Origin: Polluticaenibacter yanchengensis
GTDB taxonomy: Bacteria; Bacteroidota; Bacteroidia; Chitinophagales; Chitinophagaceae
Reading direction: 5' to 3'
Assembly (NCBI GenBank): GCA_027854065.1
Contig: JAQGEF010000028.1
Coordinates: forward strand, 1 to 51,592
Length of the DNA: 51,592 nucleotides
Shown here: piece by piece, positions 1-8,474 of the stretch
Position numbering within the stretch: the stretch's first letter is position 1
Layout: each line of letters opens with the position of its first letter
Made by a program: the position numbers and the translations under genes
Notes under the pieces: model-generated
What the model saw: only the letters and a program-made list of their open reading frames with translations
What the model was told of the DNA's origin: nothing
Database searches by the model: none

Positions 1-193
1 TATTTCCTATAAAGATTTTACCCCTTCAGGGTTATCCAATAGAAAACACTGTTGAAAATATAAATCCAACGAAATAGAAAGGGGATTTCTCCGAGGATCT
101 TAAGCATTTAAATATTTTTTGTGTACCTCGTCGAAATGACGGAAGCAGCTAGTCTTCTGAATCGTCATTCCGACGTCAGGAGGAATCTCCATA
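1..193. repeat. Direct repeat R1, copy a (may extend left of window)
   Basis: Bases 1-193 recur almost exactly at 320-512 (offset 319) with only a handful of substitutions. The unit begins TATTTCCTATAAAGATTT and ends GGAATCTCCAT. It contains two near-complementary segments, CGTCGAAATGACG and CGTCATTCCGACG, about 45 bases apart, so a transcript could fold into a long hairpin. No coding potential is visible. Shorter R1-like copies occur at 3647-3716 and 3895-4026. This copy touches the window edge and may be longer. Confidence 0.9.
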
Positions 194-319
194 TTGATTT
201 GACATTACTCCCTAAGGTGATGAATTCCTGCAAAGATGCCGAAGGTATTTGATGTTTATAGAACATTCCACATTCCGTAATATACGACCCCGATGGGGTC
301 GCATGTTGCATTTACATTC

Positions 320-512
320 TATTTCCTATAAAGATTTAGCCCTTTCAGGGTTATCCAATATCAAACACTGTTGAAAATATAAATCCAACGAAATAGAAAG
401 GGGATTTCTCCGAGGATCTTAAGGATTTAAATATTTTTTGTGTACCTCGTCGAAATGACGGAAGCAGCTAGTTTTCTGAATCGTCATTCCGACGTCAGAA
501 GGAATCTCCATA
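320..512. repeat. Direct repeat R1, copy b
   Basis: Second, nearly identical copy of the R1 unit, in the same orientation as copy a. The 126 bases between the copies (194-319) have no gene. The same internal near-complementary pair is present (CGTCGAAATGACG, then CGTCATTCCGACG). Confidence 0.9.
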
Positions 513-769
513 ACGCTTTGGCTAACGGAAATTTCTTAACGCCATTTACTCAAGGTCGTTCCAGCAGCACCCATTTTATTACTTTTTTATTTTAATCTAC
601 ATGGGATATGTATGTATTTAAGTGCCGTAGGTACGCCCGGTACGCTCCTATGCCATTAGCCCTCCATTTATAACACCGTTTCTAATAAAATTCTAATAAT
701 TTTCTATTGAGTTTCTAACAAGCTTATTTTAAAGAGCGATTGACCTTTGTATTGTAAAAACAAGGACAA
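513..769. other. Non-coding leader upstream of the efflux operon
   Basis: No gene was found here. The last 30 bases contain GACCTTTG (742-749), one base away from the Bacteroidota -7 consensus TAnnTTTG, about 20 bases before the first efflux gene. No convincing -33 TTG lies at the right distance, so the promoter call is weak. Confidence 0.35.
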
Positions 770-2029
770 ATGAAATGGCTCAACAGGATGATTGTTTTAT
801 CCGGATTCTTAATCCACAATGGCAATGACGCGATTGCTCAAACCAACTACTCGCTGCAACAGGCTTTACAGGTGGCGAAAGCACATAACCTGAGTTTAAA
901 AACCGAAAGCTATAATAAAGAGATCGCTGCCAGTGATGTGGTGACCGCGGGTTTAAGGCCGAACCTGACCTTAAATAACCAGACGCTCCAGCTGTTACAG
1001 CCTTCGCACTATGCGCCTAATACGAATTTTGTAAACAGCAAAAACAGGCAAAACTGGTGGCAGCTGACTAAAACCTTCCAGGTAGCGGGACAAAGGGATA
1101 ACAAAATTGACCTGGCTAATAAAAACGTGGCTTTAACAGCATCCGGCTACCAGGAATCTGAAAGACAATTGTTTTACGATGTAGCTTCCAAATGGCTGGA
1201 AAACTGGACGGCGCAGAAGCAACTGGACATCCTGAACGTGGCTAAAAACAATACGGACAGTTTGCTGAACATTAACCAGCTGAAATATAAAAACCAGGTG
1301 ATTAACCAGACGGACCTTTTCCGGACGGAATTATTATCCAAACAATACGCCCTACAATTAAAAACAGCCAGACAAGAGATTGCTATAAAGCAAAAGGAAC
1401 TGAAACTGTTACTGGGTATTGAAGACAGCATTGGTATTGATATGTCGGACAATTTCGGGTATTATGTTTCTTCTGACCTGGACAGCCTGCTGAGCCAGTC
1501 CGGCAATATGAGGACGGATATTGTAGCGGCTAAATCCCTGATTGATGTTTCCAACAGTAATATAAAGCTGCAAAAATCGCTGGCATACCCACAACCGGAA
1601 ATCGGGTTGATCTGGAACCCTCAAAACGGGATTCATTATATGGGCGTGTACGCGACTATTGACCTGCCGTTCTTTAACAGGAACCAGGGTGAGATCAGGA
1701 AGGCGCAGGTACAAAAGGAACAGGCGGAAATGAACCTGACCACTGTGCAGAAATCATTGCAGTCTGAAGTGGCCGTGGCTTACAGCAACTACCGTAACCA
1801 GCTGGACAATATCCAGAAATTCCAGCCGATTCTGCAACAGTCACAAAACATCCTTGATAATGTGAAATACGCTTATATCAAGGGTGGCACTACCATTATC
1901 GATTTCCTGGAGGCACAACGTAGCTGGCTGGATAACCAGCAGCAGTATTACGATGCGTTAGAGCAATACCGCCAAAGTTATATTCAACTCATTTATACAA
2001 CCGGTTTAATTAATCAATTAGCAATATAA
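770..2029 (+). CDS. TolC-family outer-membrane efflux channel
   Basis: This is the outer-membrane channel of a tripartite RND efflux system, letting substrate pass from the pump through the outer membrane. Residues 1-24 look like a signal peptide ending in AIAQ. The rest (419 aa, the usual size for the CusC/CzcC group) is long alpha-helical, Gln/Asn-rich sequence with two repeats of the outer membrane efflux protein fold; the segment around PEIGLIWNPQNGIHYMG followed by a strand and DLPFFNRNQGEI is characteristic. It overlaps the adaptor gene by one base (TAATG), so the two are translationally coupled. The substrate is not readable from this protein; the pump downstream suggests a metal ion. 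Family confident, substrate not. Confidence 0.9.
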   Translation: MKWLNRMIVLSGFLIHNGNDAIAQTNYSLQQALQVAKAHNLSLKTESYNKEIAASDVVTAGLRPNLTLNNQTLQLLQPSHYAPNTNFVNSKNRQNWWQLTKTFQVAGQRDNKIDLANKNVALTASGYQESERQLFYDVASKWLENWTAQKQLDILNVAKNNTDSLLNINQLKYKNQVINQTDLFRTELLSKQYALQLKTARQEIAIKQKELKLLLGIEDSIGIDMSDNFGYYVSSDLDSLLSQSGNMRTDIVAAKSLIDVSNSNIKLQKSLAYPQPEIGLIWNPQNGIHYMGVYATIDLPFFNRNQGEIRKAQVQKEQAEMNLTTVQKSLQSEVAVAYSNYRNQLDNIQKFQPILQQSQNILDNVKYAYIKGGTTIIDFLEAQRSWLDNQQQYYDALEQYRQSYIQLIYTTGLINQLAI

Positions 2030-3033
2030 TGAAACATATCCGATTCATCCTGGCGGTTTGCGTGCTGGCCGTAGCCTGCAAGGGAAAAGAAAAGAAAACA
2101 GAACAACCGAATGTGACCCCTGTGATTACCAATAATGGCAGTTATATCAGTTTCCCCGATACGACGACTTTAAAATTCTTTAAGACCGAGAAAGTGGACA
2201 GCAACAGCCTGCATGCGGACTTTCATGCGGTTGGGCGTGTGGGTGCGATCATCACGGCTTCCAATACAGGCGCCGCACAGAATATCGTGTTGTTTGACAA
2301 CCCAGACCTGGCGAGCAACTATACACAGTTAATTGCTCATAAGATCAATATCCGCCAGATAGAGAATATCAATATCAAACAAAAACAGATTGAACTGAAC
2401 CGCACGCAGGACCTGCAATCACATGGTGCGGCTACCGGCCAGGACCTGCTGAACGCGCAAACGGGCCTGAGTATGGAACAAACGAACCTGGCGAATGAAA
2501 AAGCAGCTTTGATTGAACATGAAGCGCGCTTAAAAGCCAGCGGATTTGAACCGGACCTGTTAAGACAGTCCGCACCGGGAACGGCTTTTGTGATCTGCGA
2601 TGTACCGGAAAACCAGATGGGCAATATCAAAGTGGGTGCCGGCTGTAAGATCATGTTTACGTCTTTTCCTAATGAACCGTATACCGGTATCATTGAAAAG
2701 ATTGCTGATGTGGTGGACAACAGTACGAGGATGATTAAAGTACGGATTCGGGTACAAAACAGCAGCAACAAGATTAAGGCTGGCATGTTCGCCAATTTAT
2801 CTTTTGTGCTGAACGCACCGGATAACCTAACTGTGGACAAAGCGGCGATTATTACGGTACAGGGCAATAACTATGTTTTTGTAAAAAAAGCGGCGAATGA
2901 ATTTGAAAGAGTACCGGTTAATATCGGCGAACAGATCGGTGACAGGGTGATTATATACAGCGGACTGGATAACGGTTCTGATGTGGCGGTAGAAGGTGCC
3001 ATTCAGCTGAAAGGTTTGTCATTCGGGTATTAG
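2029..3033 (+). CDS. RND efflux adaptor (membrane fusion protein), lipoprotein
   Basis: Periplasmic adaptor that bridges the inner-membrane pump and the TolC-like channel (CusB/CzcB/HlyD-type family). The N-terminus is a lipoprotein signal with a lipobox LAVAC, so Cys17 is the probable lipidation site. A coiled-coil hairpin rich in Gln/Leu follows (about residues 95-165), then a beta-barrel region (FVICDVPENQMGNIKVG, GYI-like GIIEKIADVVD) and a C-terminal membrane-proximal domain. At 334 aa it is on the short side and lacks any extra N-terminal metal-binding domain. The start codon overlaps the stop of the channel gene. The gene stops at the edge of a 1-kb repeat block that separates it from the DUF190 and pump genes, an unusual interruption for such an operon. 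Confidence 0.9.
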   Translation: MKHIRFILAVCVLAVACKGKEKKTEQPNVTPVITNNGSYISFPDTTTLKFFKTEKVDSNSLHADFHAVGRVGAIITASNTGAAQNIVLFDNPDLASNYTQLIAHKINIRQIENINIKQKQIELNRTQDLQSHGAATGQDLLNAQTGLSMEQTNLANEKAALIEHEARLKASGFEPDLLRQSAPGTAFVICDVPENQMGNIKVGAGCKIMFTSFPNEPYTGIIEKIADVVDNSTRMIKVRIRVQNSSNKIKAGMFANLSFVLNAPDNLTVDKAAIITVQGNNYVFVKKAANEFERVPVNIGEQIGDRVIIYSGLDNGSDVAVEGAIQLKGLSFGY

Positions 3034-3038
3034 GTTGC

Positions 3039-3640
3039 TTCAATTCACGGAACCGTCATTGGCAGTGCAACGAAGCATCTCATTTTTGAGCTTATCGAGA
3101 AAAATTATCCTGACTAATATCAAGGAGATTTTTCCTCGGGTTACCTCAATTTCAAAGTGACTTCAAATCCACCTCGTCAAAATGACGGAATTGACAATGA
3201 CGCTTCGACAAGCTCAGCCTGACAGTCCGCTTGAAATTACCGGAGGTTCAATTCACGGAACCGTCATTCTGAGCGAAGCGAAGAATCTCTTTTTCGAGTT
3301 TAGCAGGAAAAATTATCCTTACTAATATTAAGGGGATTTTTCCCCGGGTTACCTCAATTTCAAAGTAGCTTCAAATGCACCTCGTCAAAATGACTCCGTA
3401 CAAAATTTTAACTCAGCGTGACAGCTCGCTTGAAATTACCAGAGGTTCAATTCACGAAACCGTCATTCTGAGCGCAGCGAAGAATCTCTTTTTCGAGTTA
3501 GCGGGAAAAATTATCCTTACTAATATCAAGGGGATTTTTCCCCGGGTTACTTCAATTTCAAAGTGGCTTCAAATGCACCTCGTCAAAATGACGGAATTGC
3601 CAATGACGCTTCGACAAGCTCAGCGTGACAAAGTGCAATT
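3039..3640. repeat. Tandem array R2, three units of about 200 bp
   Basis: Three imperfect head-to-tail units begin with TTCAATTCACGGAACCGTCA or a close variant at 3039, 3247 and 3446, giving periods of 208 and 199. Each unit has a CGTCATT...GCGAAGAATCTC-like start, a GGGATTTTTCC(C/T)CGGGTTAC block, an ACCTCGTCAAAATGAC block, and a more variable end that may contain GCTTCGACAAGCTCAGC. The last motif is a hairpin (GCTTCGACAAGC with inverted ends). An ORF of about 100 codons crosses units B and C but has repeat sequence and no family features, so it is not called as a gene. Confidence 0.9.
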
Positions 3641-3646
3641 TGTTGA

Positions 3647-3716
3647 TAATAGCAAGGAGATTTCTCCGTGGAGCTTCAGCATTTAAATCAATTCTATGTC
3701 TCGTCGAAATGACGGG
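3647..3716. repeat. R1-like partial repeat
   Basis: Matches the middle of the R1 unit: an AGGAGATTTCTCCG-like block, then AGCATTTAAAT, then CTCGTCGAAATGACGG. It directly follows the R2 array. Confidence 0.7.
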
Positions 3717-3747
3717 TAAAAAGTTGATTTGAATTACTACAGCTGAC

Positions 3748-3863
3748 GGGCTGCCGGATGCGACAGGTGGCACGCTTCGTGCCAGTGCCTTAGCACCGAG
3801 CGATAGCGAGCCTAAAGCAGCCGGAACAAAGGCTCAGCATTGTTCATTGGTTTATAGCCCCTG
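3748..3863 (+). repeat. Dispersed GC-rich repeat R3, copy a
   Basis: One of five copies of a family described in the findings. It starts GGCTGC, has the core GCACCGAGCG then AGCGAGCC, continues with GCAGCCGGAACA and ends ATAGCCCC. The ends GGCTGC and GCAGCC are exact complements in this copy, so the element could close into a stem. It has no reading frame of note. Confidence 0.8.
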
Positions 3864-3894
3864 ATTGTATTTTATAACGATTCTATTTTAGAAT

Positions 3895-4026
3895 AGAAAT
3901 CCAAGGAAATAGCCAGGGGATTTCTCCGGGGCGTTTCAGGATTTAAATCTTTTATGTACACCTCGTCGAAATGACGGAAGTGGCTAGTTTTCTGAATCGT
4001 CATTCCGACGTGAGGAGGAATCTCCT
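3895..4026. repeat. Direct repeat R1, copy c (5'-shortened)
   Basis: Matches the last two thirds of R1: AATAGAAATCCAA, GGGGATTTCTCCG, GGATTTAAAT, CTCGTCGAAATGACGGAAG, GTCATTCCGACGT and GGAATCTCC in the same order and spacing. It is more diverged than copies a and b and lies directly upstream of the DUF190 gene. Confidence 0.85.
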
Positions 4027-4092
4027 AAAAGATTACAGAAGGCTTTGATGTAAAAAACTTAAAAACAACATTCACCCACAAAACGATTTTAT

Positions 4093-4392
4093 ATGCTGCA
4101 GGTACAAATATTTATAGACAAAGATGAGCAGAAAGGCATGGAACCGCTGCATCTTTTTATCATGAACCTTTTAATTGAGAACGGCATATCGGGCGCCACG
4201 TCCTTTACCGGGCATTCGGGCTATGGCAGGCACCAGCGGCTGAAGCAGCCCAACCAGCAGTTCTCGTTTGATGAAACCCCCATGCTGATAACTTTTATAG
4301 ACGAGGCAGATAAAGTAAAAGAAGCGCTCAATAACCTGAGAATGATATACAGGGGAGGCTTTATAGTGACTCATAACGTTGATCAATGGTAA
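4093..4392 (+). CDS. DUF190 family protein (PII-like fold)
   Basis: A 99-residue protein matching the DUF190/COG1993 family, which has a ferredoxin-like PII-type fold. Recognisable elements are an N-terminal strand LQVQIFIDKDEQ, the GATSFTGHSGYGRHQR loop (the GATV-RGI-GFG-type signature), and an MLITFIDEADKVKEAL helix. The molecular role of the family is not established; it is found with ion transport genes, including fluoride exporters and RND pumps, so a regulatory role is plausible but unproven. The stop lies four bases before the likely pump start, so the genes are probably co-transcribed. Being with a metal-type RND pump rather than crcB is of interest, given the fluoride system near 20.6 kb. 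Confidence 0.8.
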   Translation: MLQVQIFIDKDEQKGMEPLHLFIMNLLIENGISGATSFTGHSGYGRHQRLKQPNQQFSFDETPMLITFIDEADKVKEALNNLRMIYRGGFIVTHNVDQW

Positions 4393-4396
4393 TAAG

Positions 4397-7300
4397 ATGA
4401 TTAAGAAATTACTGATATTCTCATTAAAAAATCGCTGGATCGTGGTAGCGATCAGTGCAGCGTTAATGGCCATCGGCTATTACTGTTTCACCAATTTAAA
4501 AATTGAGGCTTACCCGGATATTGCGGATACCAACGTGATTGTGGTGGCACAGTATCCCGGCCGTGCGGCCGAAGAAGTGGAACAACAGGTGACTGTTCCT
4601 ATAGAACGGGCTTTACAAAATACACCGAATGTACTGGACAGGAGAAGCCGGACCATTTTCGGCCTGAGCGTGGTACAACTGACTTTTAAGGATGGTACGG
4701 ATGACTATTTTGCCCGTCAGCAGGTGATGGAACGATTGGCGACCACAGAACTGCCTAACGGCGTGAATCCTGAACTGGCACCGCTATCTACTGCTGTAGG
4801 AGAAATCTTCCGTTACGTGGTAGAAGCACCGCCTACCTACACGCCTACGCAGTTAAGGGATTTGCAGGACTGGGTGATTAAACCATATTTGCTGCAAACA
4901 CCGGGCATTGCGGATGTGGTGACATTCGGCGGGCCAATCAAACAATTCCAGATACTGACCGATCCGAACCAGTTGCGCAAATTCAACCTGACCGTATCTG
5001 AAGTGGAGAACGCCGTGGTGGCCAATAACCAGAATACGGGCGGTAATATTATAGAACGTGGCGGCCAGGGTTTTGCGGTAAGAGGATTGGGTACTTTGAA
5101 ATCTGAAAATGATATCGGCAATATCGTGCTGAAATCCGATAACGGTGTGCCGGTATTGGTGAAAGATGTGGCTAGTGTGGAAGTGGCCCCTCCCCCGCCA
5201 AGCGGTGTATTGGGATATACGGTGAATGAAAATAATATTAATGTGAATAATGGCGTGGAGGGGATTATCCTGTTGCGCCGCTACGAGAATCCGAGCGAAG
5301 TCCTGAGTGTGTTAAAGCAACGCATCAGCGACCTGCAAACGCACGAATTACCGGAAGGTGTGAGACTGAGAACCTTATACGACCGCAGTTTCCTGATTGA
5401 TCATTCACTGGAAACGGTTGGTAAAACTTTGTTTGAAGGGATCAGTATTGTGATCATCATCCTGATATTTTTCCTGGGCAGTGTGCGCAGCGCCTTAGTG
5501 GTGGCTTTAACCATACCGTTCTCATTACTGTTCGCATTTATACTGATGCGTTTAACAGGCATTCCTGCAAACCTGTTGTCTTTAGGGGCGATAGATTTCG
5601 GTATTATTGTGGATGGCGCCTGTGTGATGGTGGAGCATTTGATCCGGAAATACCGGAACGCGACACCGGAAGAAAAACAGGAAGGTATTTTAAAGATCAC
5701 TTTATTATCTGCACAGGAAGTGGGCAGGGAGATCTTTTTCTCTGTTACCATTATCATCCTGGCTTATATGCCTATTTTATTAATGACACGGGTAGAAGGC
5801 AAACTGTTTTCTCCTATGGCGTTGACACTGGCATTTGCGGTAGTCGGTTCCATGCTGGCGGCATTGACCATTATCCCGGTGCTCATATCATTTGCCTATA
5901 ATAAAGTGATCTCCAACCCGGATAAACCGATCAAGGAACACAAAAACTTTATCCTGAATTTCGTAGAAAAACAATACGCTAAGACCACCCGGTTTTTAAT
6001 TAAATATTACCGTCAGACGGTTATCAGCGGCTTTGTGATCGTGATTGTATTGATCGGGTTTGGTTCCAAACTGGGTTCTGAGTTTCTGCCGGAACTGGAT
6101 GAGGGTTCTATCTTTTTGAGAGGTAATTTTCCTGCGGGCATCACCATACAGGAGAACGCCAAATACGCGCCTAAAATCAGGGCCATTATTGCCAAATATC
6201 CTCAGATCGCTTTCGTGATCTCCCAGACCGGCCGTAACGATGACGGTACTGACCCCTTCCCTACCAACAGGAACGAGATTCTTGTAGGGCTAAAGGATTA
6301 CCATTTATGGAGCGATACCATTTCTAAAAAAGAACTGGTTGCGGATATCCGGGCGGAACTGAAACGGGAACTGCCTAGTGTGCAGTTTACTTCCGGCCAG
6401 CCCATTATCGACCAGGTGATGGAAATTGTTACCGGTAGCGCGGCTGACCTTGCGGTATCTATTGTGGGTGATGACCTGGGCATGATGCGCCAGAAAGCGG
6501 ACAGTATTGTGAGCATTGTTAAATCCATGAAAGGCAGTGAAGGCGTGAACATAGAACAGGAAGGCACACAGGAGCAACTGGCCATTAATATCAATCGTGA
6601 AAATGCGGCGAGGTACGGCATCAATGTTTCCGATATTGAGACCATGATTGAAGCGGCCATCGGCGGTAAAAACATTTCTGTGGTGTACGACGGTACCAAG
6701 CGTTACGATATCGTCTTAAGGTACCTGCCTCAGTACAGGAAAAACATCGACGATATTAAAAAACTGCTGGTACCGGCTGCCAATGGCTCTCTGATACCGA
6801 TGGAACAATTAGCGGCTATTAATTTCGTGGAAGGTCAGACCAATATTTACCGCTATAACAATAAACGCATGGTGACTGTCCGCACGAATATCCGCGGCAT
6901 CGACCAGGGCACTTTTGTAAAAGCGCTGCAAAAAAGAATTGAAAGCGAAGTGCATATTCCTAAGGGTTACGAACTGGTATATGGCGGGCAATATGAGAAC
7001 CTGGAAAGGGCTGGCAAACAACTTGCGTTTACCATTCCGTTCACCCTGGTGATTGTTTCCATCTTCTTATTCATGCTGTTTAAAAATATCAACAAAACAC
7101 TCATCACCGCCAGTTGTATCCTGTTCGCTTTAGCGGGTGGCATTATCGCCCTGTTATTGAGAGGGTATTACTTCAATGTGTCTGCAGGTGTCGGCTTCGT
7201 GTCTATCTTCGGTATCTCTGTAATGTCCGGTGTATTACTGGTATCTGCATTGAACCGGGCAACCACTACTGAGACAATCAGCAGCCAACTGATCAGTAAA

Positions 7301-7513
7301 ACAGCACAGGAACAATTAAGGGCGCTGCTCTCCATACTGGTTCTGGCTATACTGGGCTTAATACCGGCAGCCATTTCCAAAGGCATTGGCTCTGATGTGC
7401 AGCGGCCATTAGCCACCGTTATTATCGGCGGCCTTATCAGCACCCTGATCTTTGCGCCGCTCATTATACCGTCTCTCTACTGGTGGACGAATAAAAAACA
7501 TTCCTCACTCTAA
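4397..7513 (+). CDS. Heavy-metal efflux RND pump (CzcA/CusA family)
   Basis: Inner-membrane proton-driven pump of the HME-RND family. From the ATG at 4397 it is 1038 aa, a normal length. A TTG at 4379 would add six residues and overlap DUF190; I prefer 4397 because MIKKLLIFSLKNRW is the typical N-terminus. The first transmembrane helix, two large periplasmic loops (about residues 35-330 and 555-860), and two helix bundles are visible. TM4 carries DFGIIVDGACVMVEH, with Asp400, Asp406 and Glu413 matching the proton-relay acidic residues of CzcA. The motif PGRAAEEVEQQVTVPIE is also typical. Cation specificity (Co/Zn/Cd versus Cu/Ag) is not settled by what I can see. It works with the channel and adaptor genes upstream despite the repeat block between them. 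Confidence 0.93.
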   Translation: MIKKLLIFSLKNRWIVVAISAALMAIGYYCFTNLKIEAYPDIADTNVIVVAQYPGRAAEEVEQQVTVPIERALQNTPNVLDRRSRTIFGLSVVQLTFKDGTDDYFARQQVMERLATTELPNGVNPELAPLSTAVGEIFRYVVEAPPTYTPTQLRDLQDWVIKPYLLQTPGIADVVTFGGPIKQFQILTDPNQLRKFNLTVSEVENAVVANNQNTGGNIIERGGQGFAVRGLGTLKSENDIGNIVLKSDNGVPVLVKDVASVEVAPPPPSGVLGYTVNENNINVNNGVEGIILLRRYENPSEVLSVLKQRISDLQTHELPEGVRLRTLYDRSFLIDHSLETVGKTLFEGISIVIIILIFFLGSVRSALVVALTIPFSLLFAFILMRLTGIPANLLSLGAIDFGIIVDGACVMVEHLIRKYRNATPEEKQEGILKITLLSAQEVGREIFFSVTIIILAYMPILLMTRVEGKLFSPMALTLAFAVVGSMLAALTIIPVLISFAYNKVISNPDKPIKEHKNFILNFVEKQYAKTTRFLIKYYRQTVISGFVIVIVLIGFGSKLGSEFLPELDEGSIFLRGNFPAGITIQENAKYAPKIRAIIAKYPQIAFVISQTGRNDDGTDPFPTNRNEILVGLKDYHLWSDTISKKELVADIRAELKRELPSVQFTSGQPIIDQVMEIVTGSAADLAVSIVGDDLGMMRQKADSIVSIVKSMKGSEGVNIEQEGTQEQLAININRENAARYGINVSDIETMIEAAIGGKNISVVYDGTKRYDIVLRYLPQYRKNIDDIKKLLVPAANGSLIPMEQLAAINFVEGQTNIYRYNNKRMVTVRTNIRGIDQGTFVKALQKRIESEVHIPKGYELVYGGQYENLERAGKQLAFTIPFTLVIVSIFLFMLFKNINKTLITASCILFALAGGIIALLLRGYYFNVSAGVGFVSIFGISVMSGVLLVSALNRATTTETISSQLISKTAQEQLRALLSILVLAILGLIPAAISKGIGSDVQRPLATVIIGGLISTLIFAPLIIPSLYWWTNKKHSSL

Positions 7514-7519
7514 ATAAAT

Positions 7520-7550
7520 AAAAACTATCGCACACCGCGGTAGTTTTTTA
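7520..7550 (+). terminator. Rho-independent terminator of the efflux operon
   Basis: Stem AAAACTA(TCG)/(CGG)TAGTTTT with a seven-base loop and a run of T, starting seven bases after the pump stop codon. The arms could also terminate transcription from the other side. Confidence 0.85.
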
Positions 7551-7556
7551 TTTTAC

Positions 7557-7722
7557 GGGGCTCTCTGCTTCACCACCCTGCTCTGCGTTAGTCCGGCGTG
7601 TTTAGGGGTTCGCTGCGCTCCGTCCATTATTTGCAGGGCCGCTTTTGTAGCAAACATACCTTGCTTTACCCTGCAAATAATGCACCAGCTCGAAGACTCG
7701 CCGCCCACACATACCGCAGCCG
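7557..7722 (-). repeat. Dispersed GC-rich repeat R3, copy b, with a long apical hairpin
   Basis: Read on the minus strand it starts GGCTGCGG, has GGGCGGCGAGTCTTCGAGC, then an inserted hairpin, then GGAGCGCAGCGAACCCC and an AGCCCC end. The hairpin arms ATTATTTGCAGGG (7626-7638) and CCCTGCAAATAAT (7669-7681) are perfect complements of 13 bp around a 30-base loop. The other R3 copies have only a short GGTGCC-type apical stem at this place. An ORF of 69 codons here is a product of the repeat. Confidence 0.75.
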
Positions 7723-7760
7723 TTTAATATTTATAATTCTATTGGGCAGTATTTTAAGAT

Positions 7761-7776
7761 TTACGGTTTTCCGTAA
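7761..7776. promoter_or_regulatory. 16-bp palindrome TTACGGTTTTCCGTAA, copy 1
   Basis: TTACGG, four T, CCGTAA: six-base inverted arms around TTTT. The same 16 bases (reverse complement) occur at 40532-40547 and a 14/16 match at 22605-22620, all intergenic. A dimeric regulator site is possible; the regulator is unknown. Confidence 0.45.
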
Positions 7777-8031
7777 TGTTTTATTTGAAAAAGTCGTATT
7801 ATTGTAAATATGATTGCATGAATACAGTCTATTCGATATTAATTAAGCAGGAATATATAGATATTTACGACTACACTAAAACGACACCAACTATGAAAGA
7901 CCAAGAACTTTTAAAAAAGAATATTTTTCGGAAGAATTACCACCTCCATTTATTTGCTGGCAAATAATCTTCATGAACAAACATCTTGATATAAAAAAAT
8001 TCAATCAATTCATCACCTTATAATAATTTAC
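7777..8031. other. AT-rich gap before the accessory block
   Basis: No gene is called here. An ORF of 63 codons (7776-7967) begins inside the palindrome region, lacks any family motif and has the residue mix of random AT-rich DNA. Base composition drops clearly from the efflux genes to this point, so the left edge of the accessory block probably lies near 7740. Confidence 0.4.
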
Positions 8032-8472
8032 ATGAAGTATTTTGCATATGGTTCAAATATGAACATGAACAGAATGAGAGAAAGGAATATTAACTATAGT
8101 TCTCAAAAATCGGCCAAACTTGAAAATTTCAAATTAGTTTTTAACAAAAAAGCTAAAGACGGGGATTACAGTTATGCAAATTTGGAAGTTTCAGAAGGAA
8201 ATTTTGTAGAAGGGATTATCTACGAGTTCCCAGATAATGAAATTACAAATCTAGACAAAGCTGAAGGCTATCCAATCCATTATGATAAAATCAAAGTTAC
8301 TGTAATTGATGAAAATAAGGATCAAATAGAGGCTCTAACTTATATTGCACAATCAGACAAAATAGTTACTGGACTATTACCAACCTCTGATTACTTAAGT
8401 CATTTACTTGCTGGAAAGTTTTTTTTAACGCCTGAATACTTTGAAACATTACAAAAGACTAAAACTATATAA
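8032..8472 (+). CDS. Gamma-glutamylcyclotransferase-like (GGCT/AIG2) protein
   Basis: Member of the gamma-glutamylcyclotransferase fold family, enzymes that cyclise gamma-glutamyl amines to 5-oxoproline. The N-terminus MKYFAYGSNM carries the YGSN substrate-binding loop (residues 6-9). Glu78 in the motif LDKAEGYP matches the catalytic glutamate position. Length 146 aa is normal for bacterial single-domain members. The stop is only two bases before the start of the next gene, so the two are very likely one operon. Its true substrate is unknown; the neighbouring beta-flower and Gabija genes raise the possibility of a stress or defence role, but this is only context. AT-rich like its neighbours and unlike the upstream efflux genes. 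Confidence 0.85.
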   Translation: MKYFAYGSNMNMNRMRERNINYSSQKSAKLENFKLVFNKKAKDGDYSYANLEVSEGNFVEGIIYEFPDNEITNLDKAEGYPIHYDKIKVTVIDENKDQIEALTYIAQSDKIVTGLLPTSDYLSHLLAGKFFLTPEYFETLQKTKTI

Positions 8473-8474
8473 CA

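Noticed and set aside
3039..3640. CRISPR-like array
   Set aside because: Units are about 200 bp and contiguous, without spacers of constant length or a short conserved repeat; no cas genes nearby.
3375..3686. ORF of about 100 codons across the R2 array
   Set aside because: It is made of repeat sequence, has no family motif, and the repeats elsewhere do not preserve the frame.
7776..7967. ORF of 63 codons
   Set aside because: Low-complexity AT-rich composition, starts in the regulatory palindrome area, no motif and no ribosome site.
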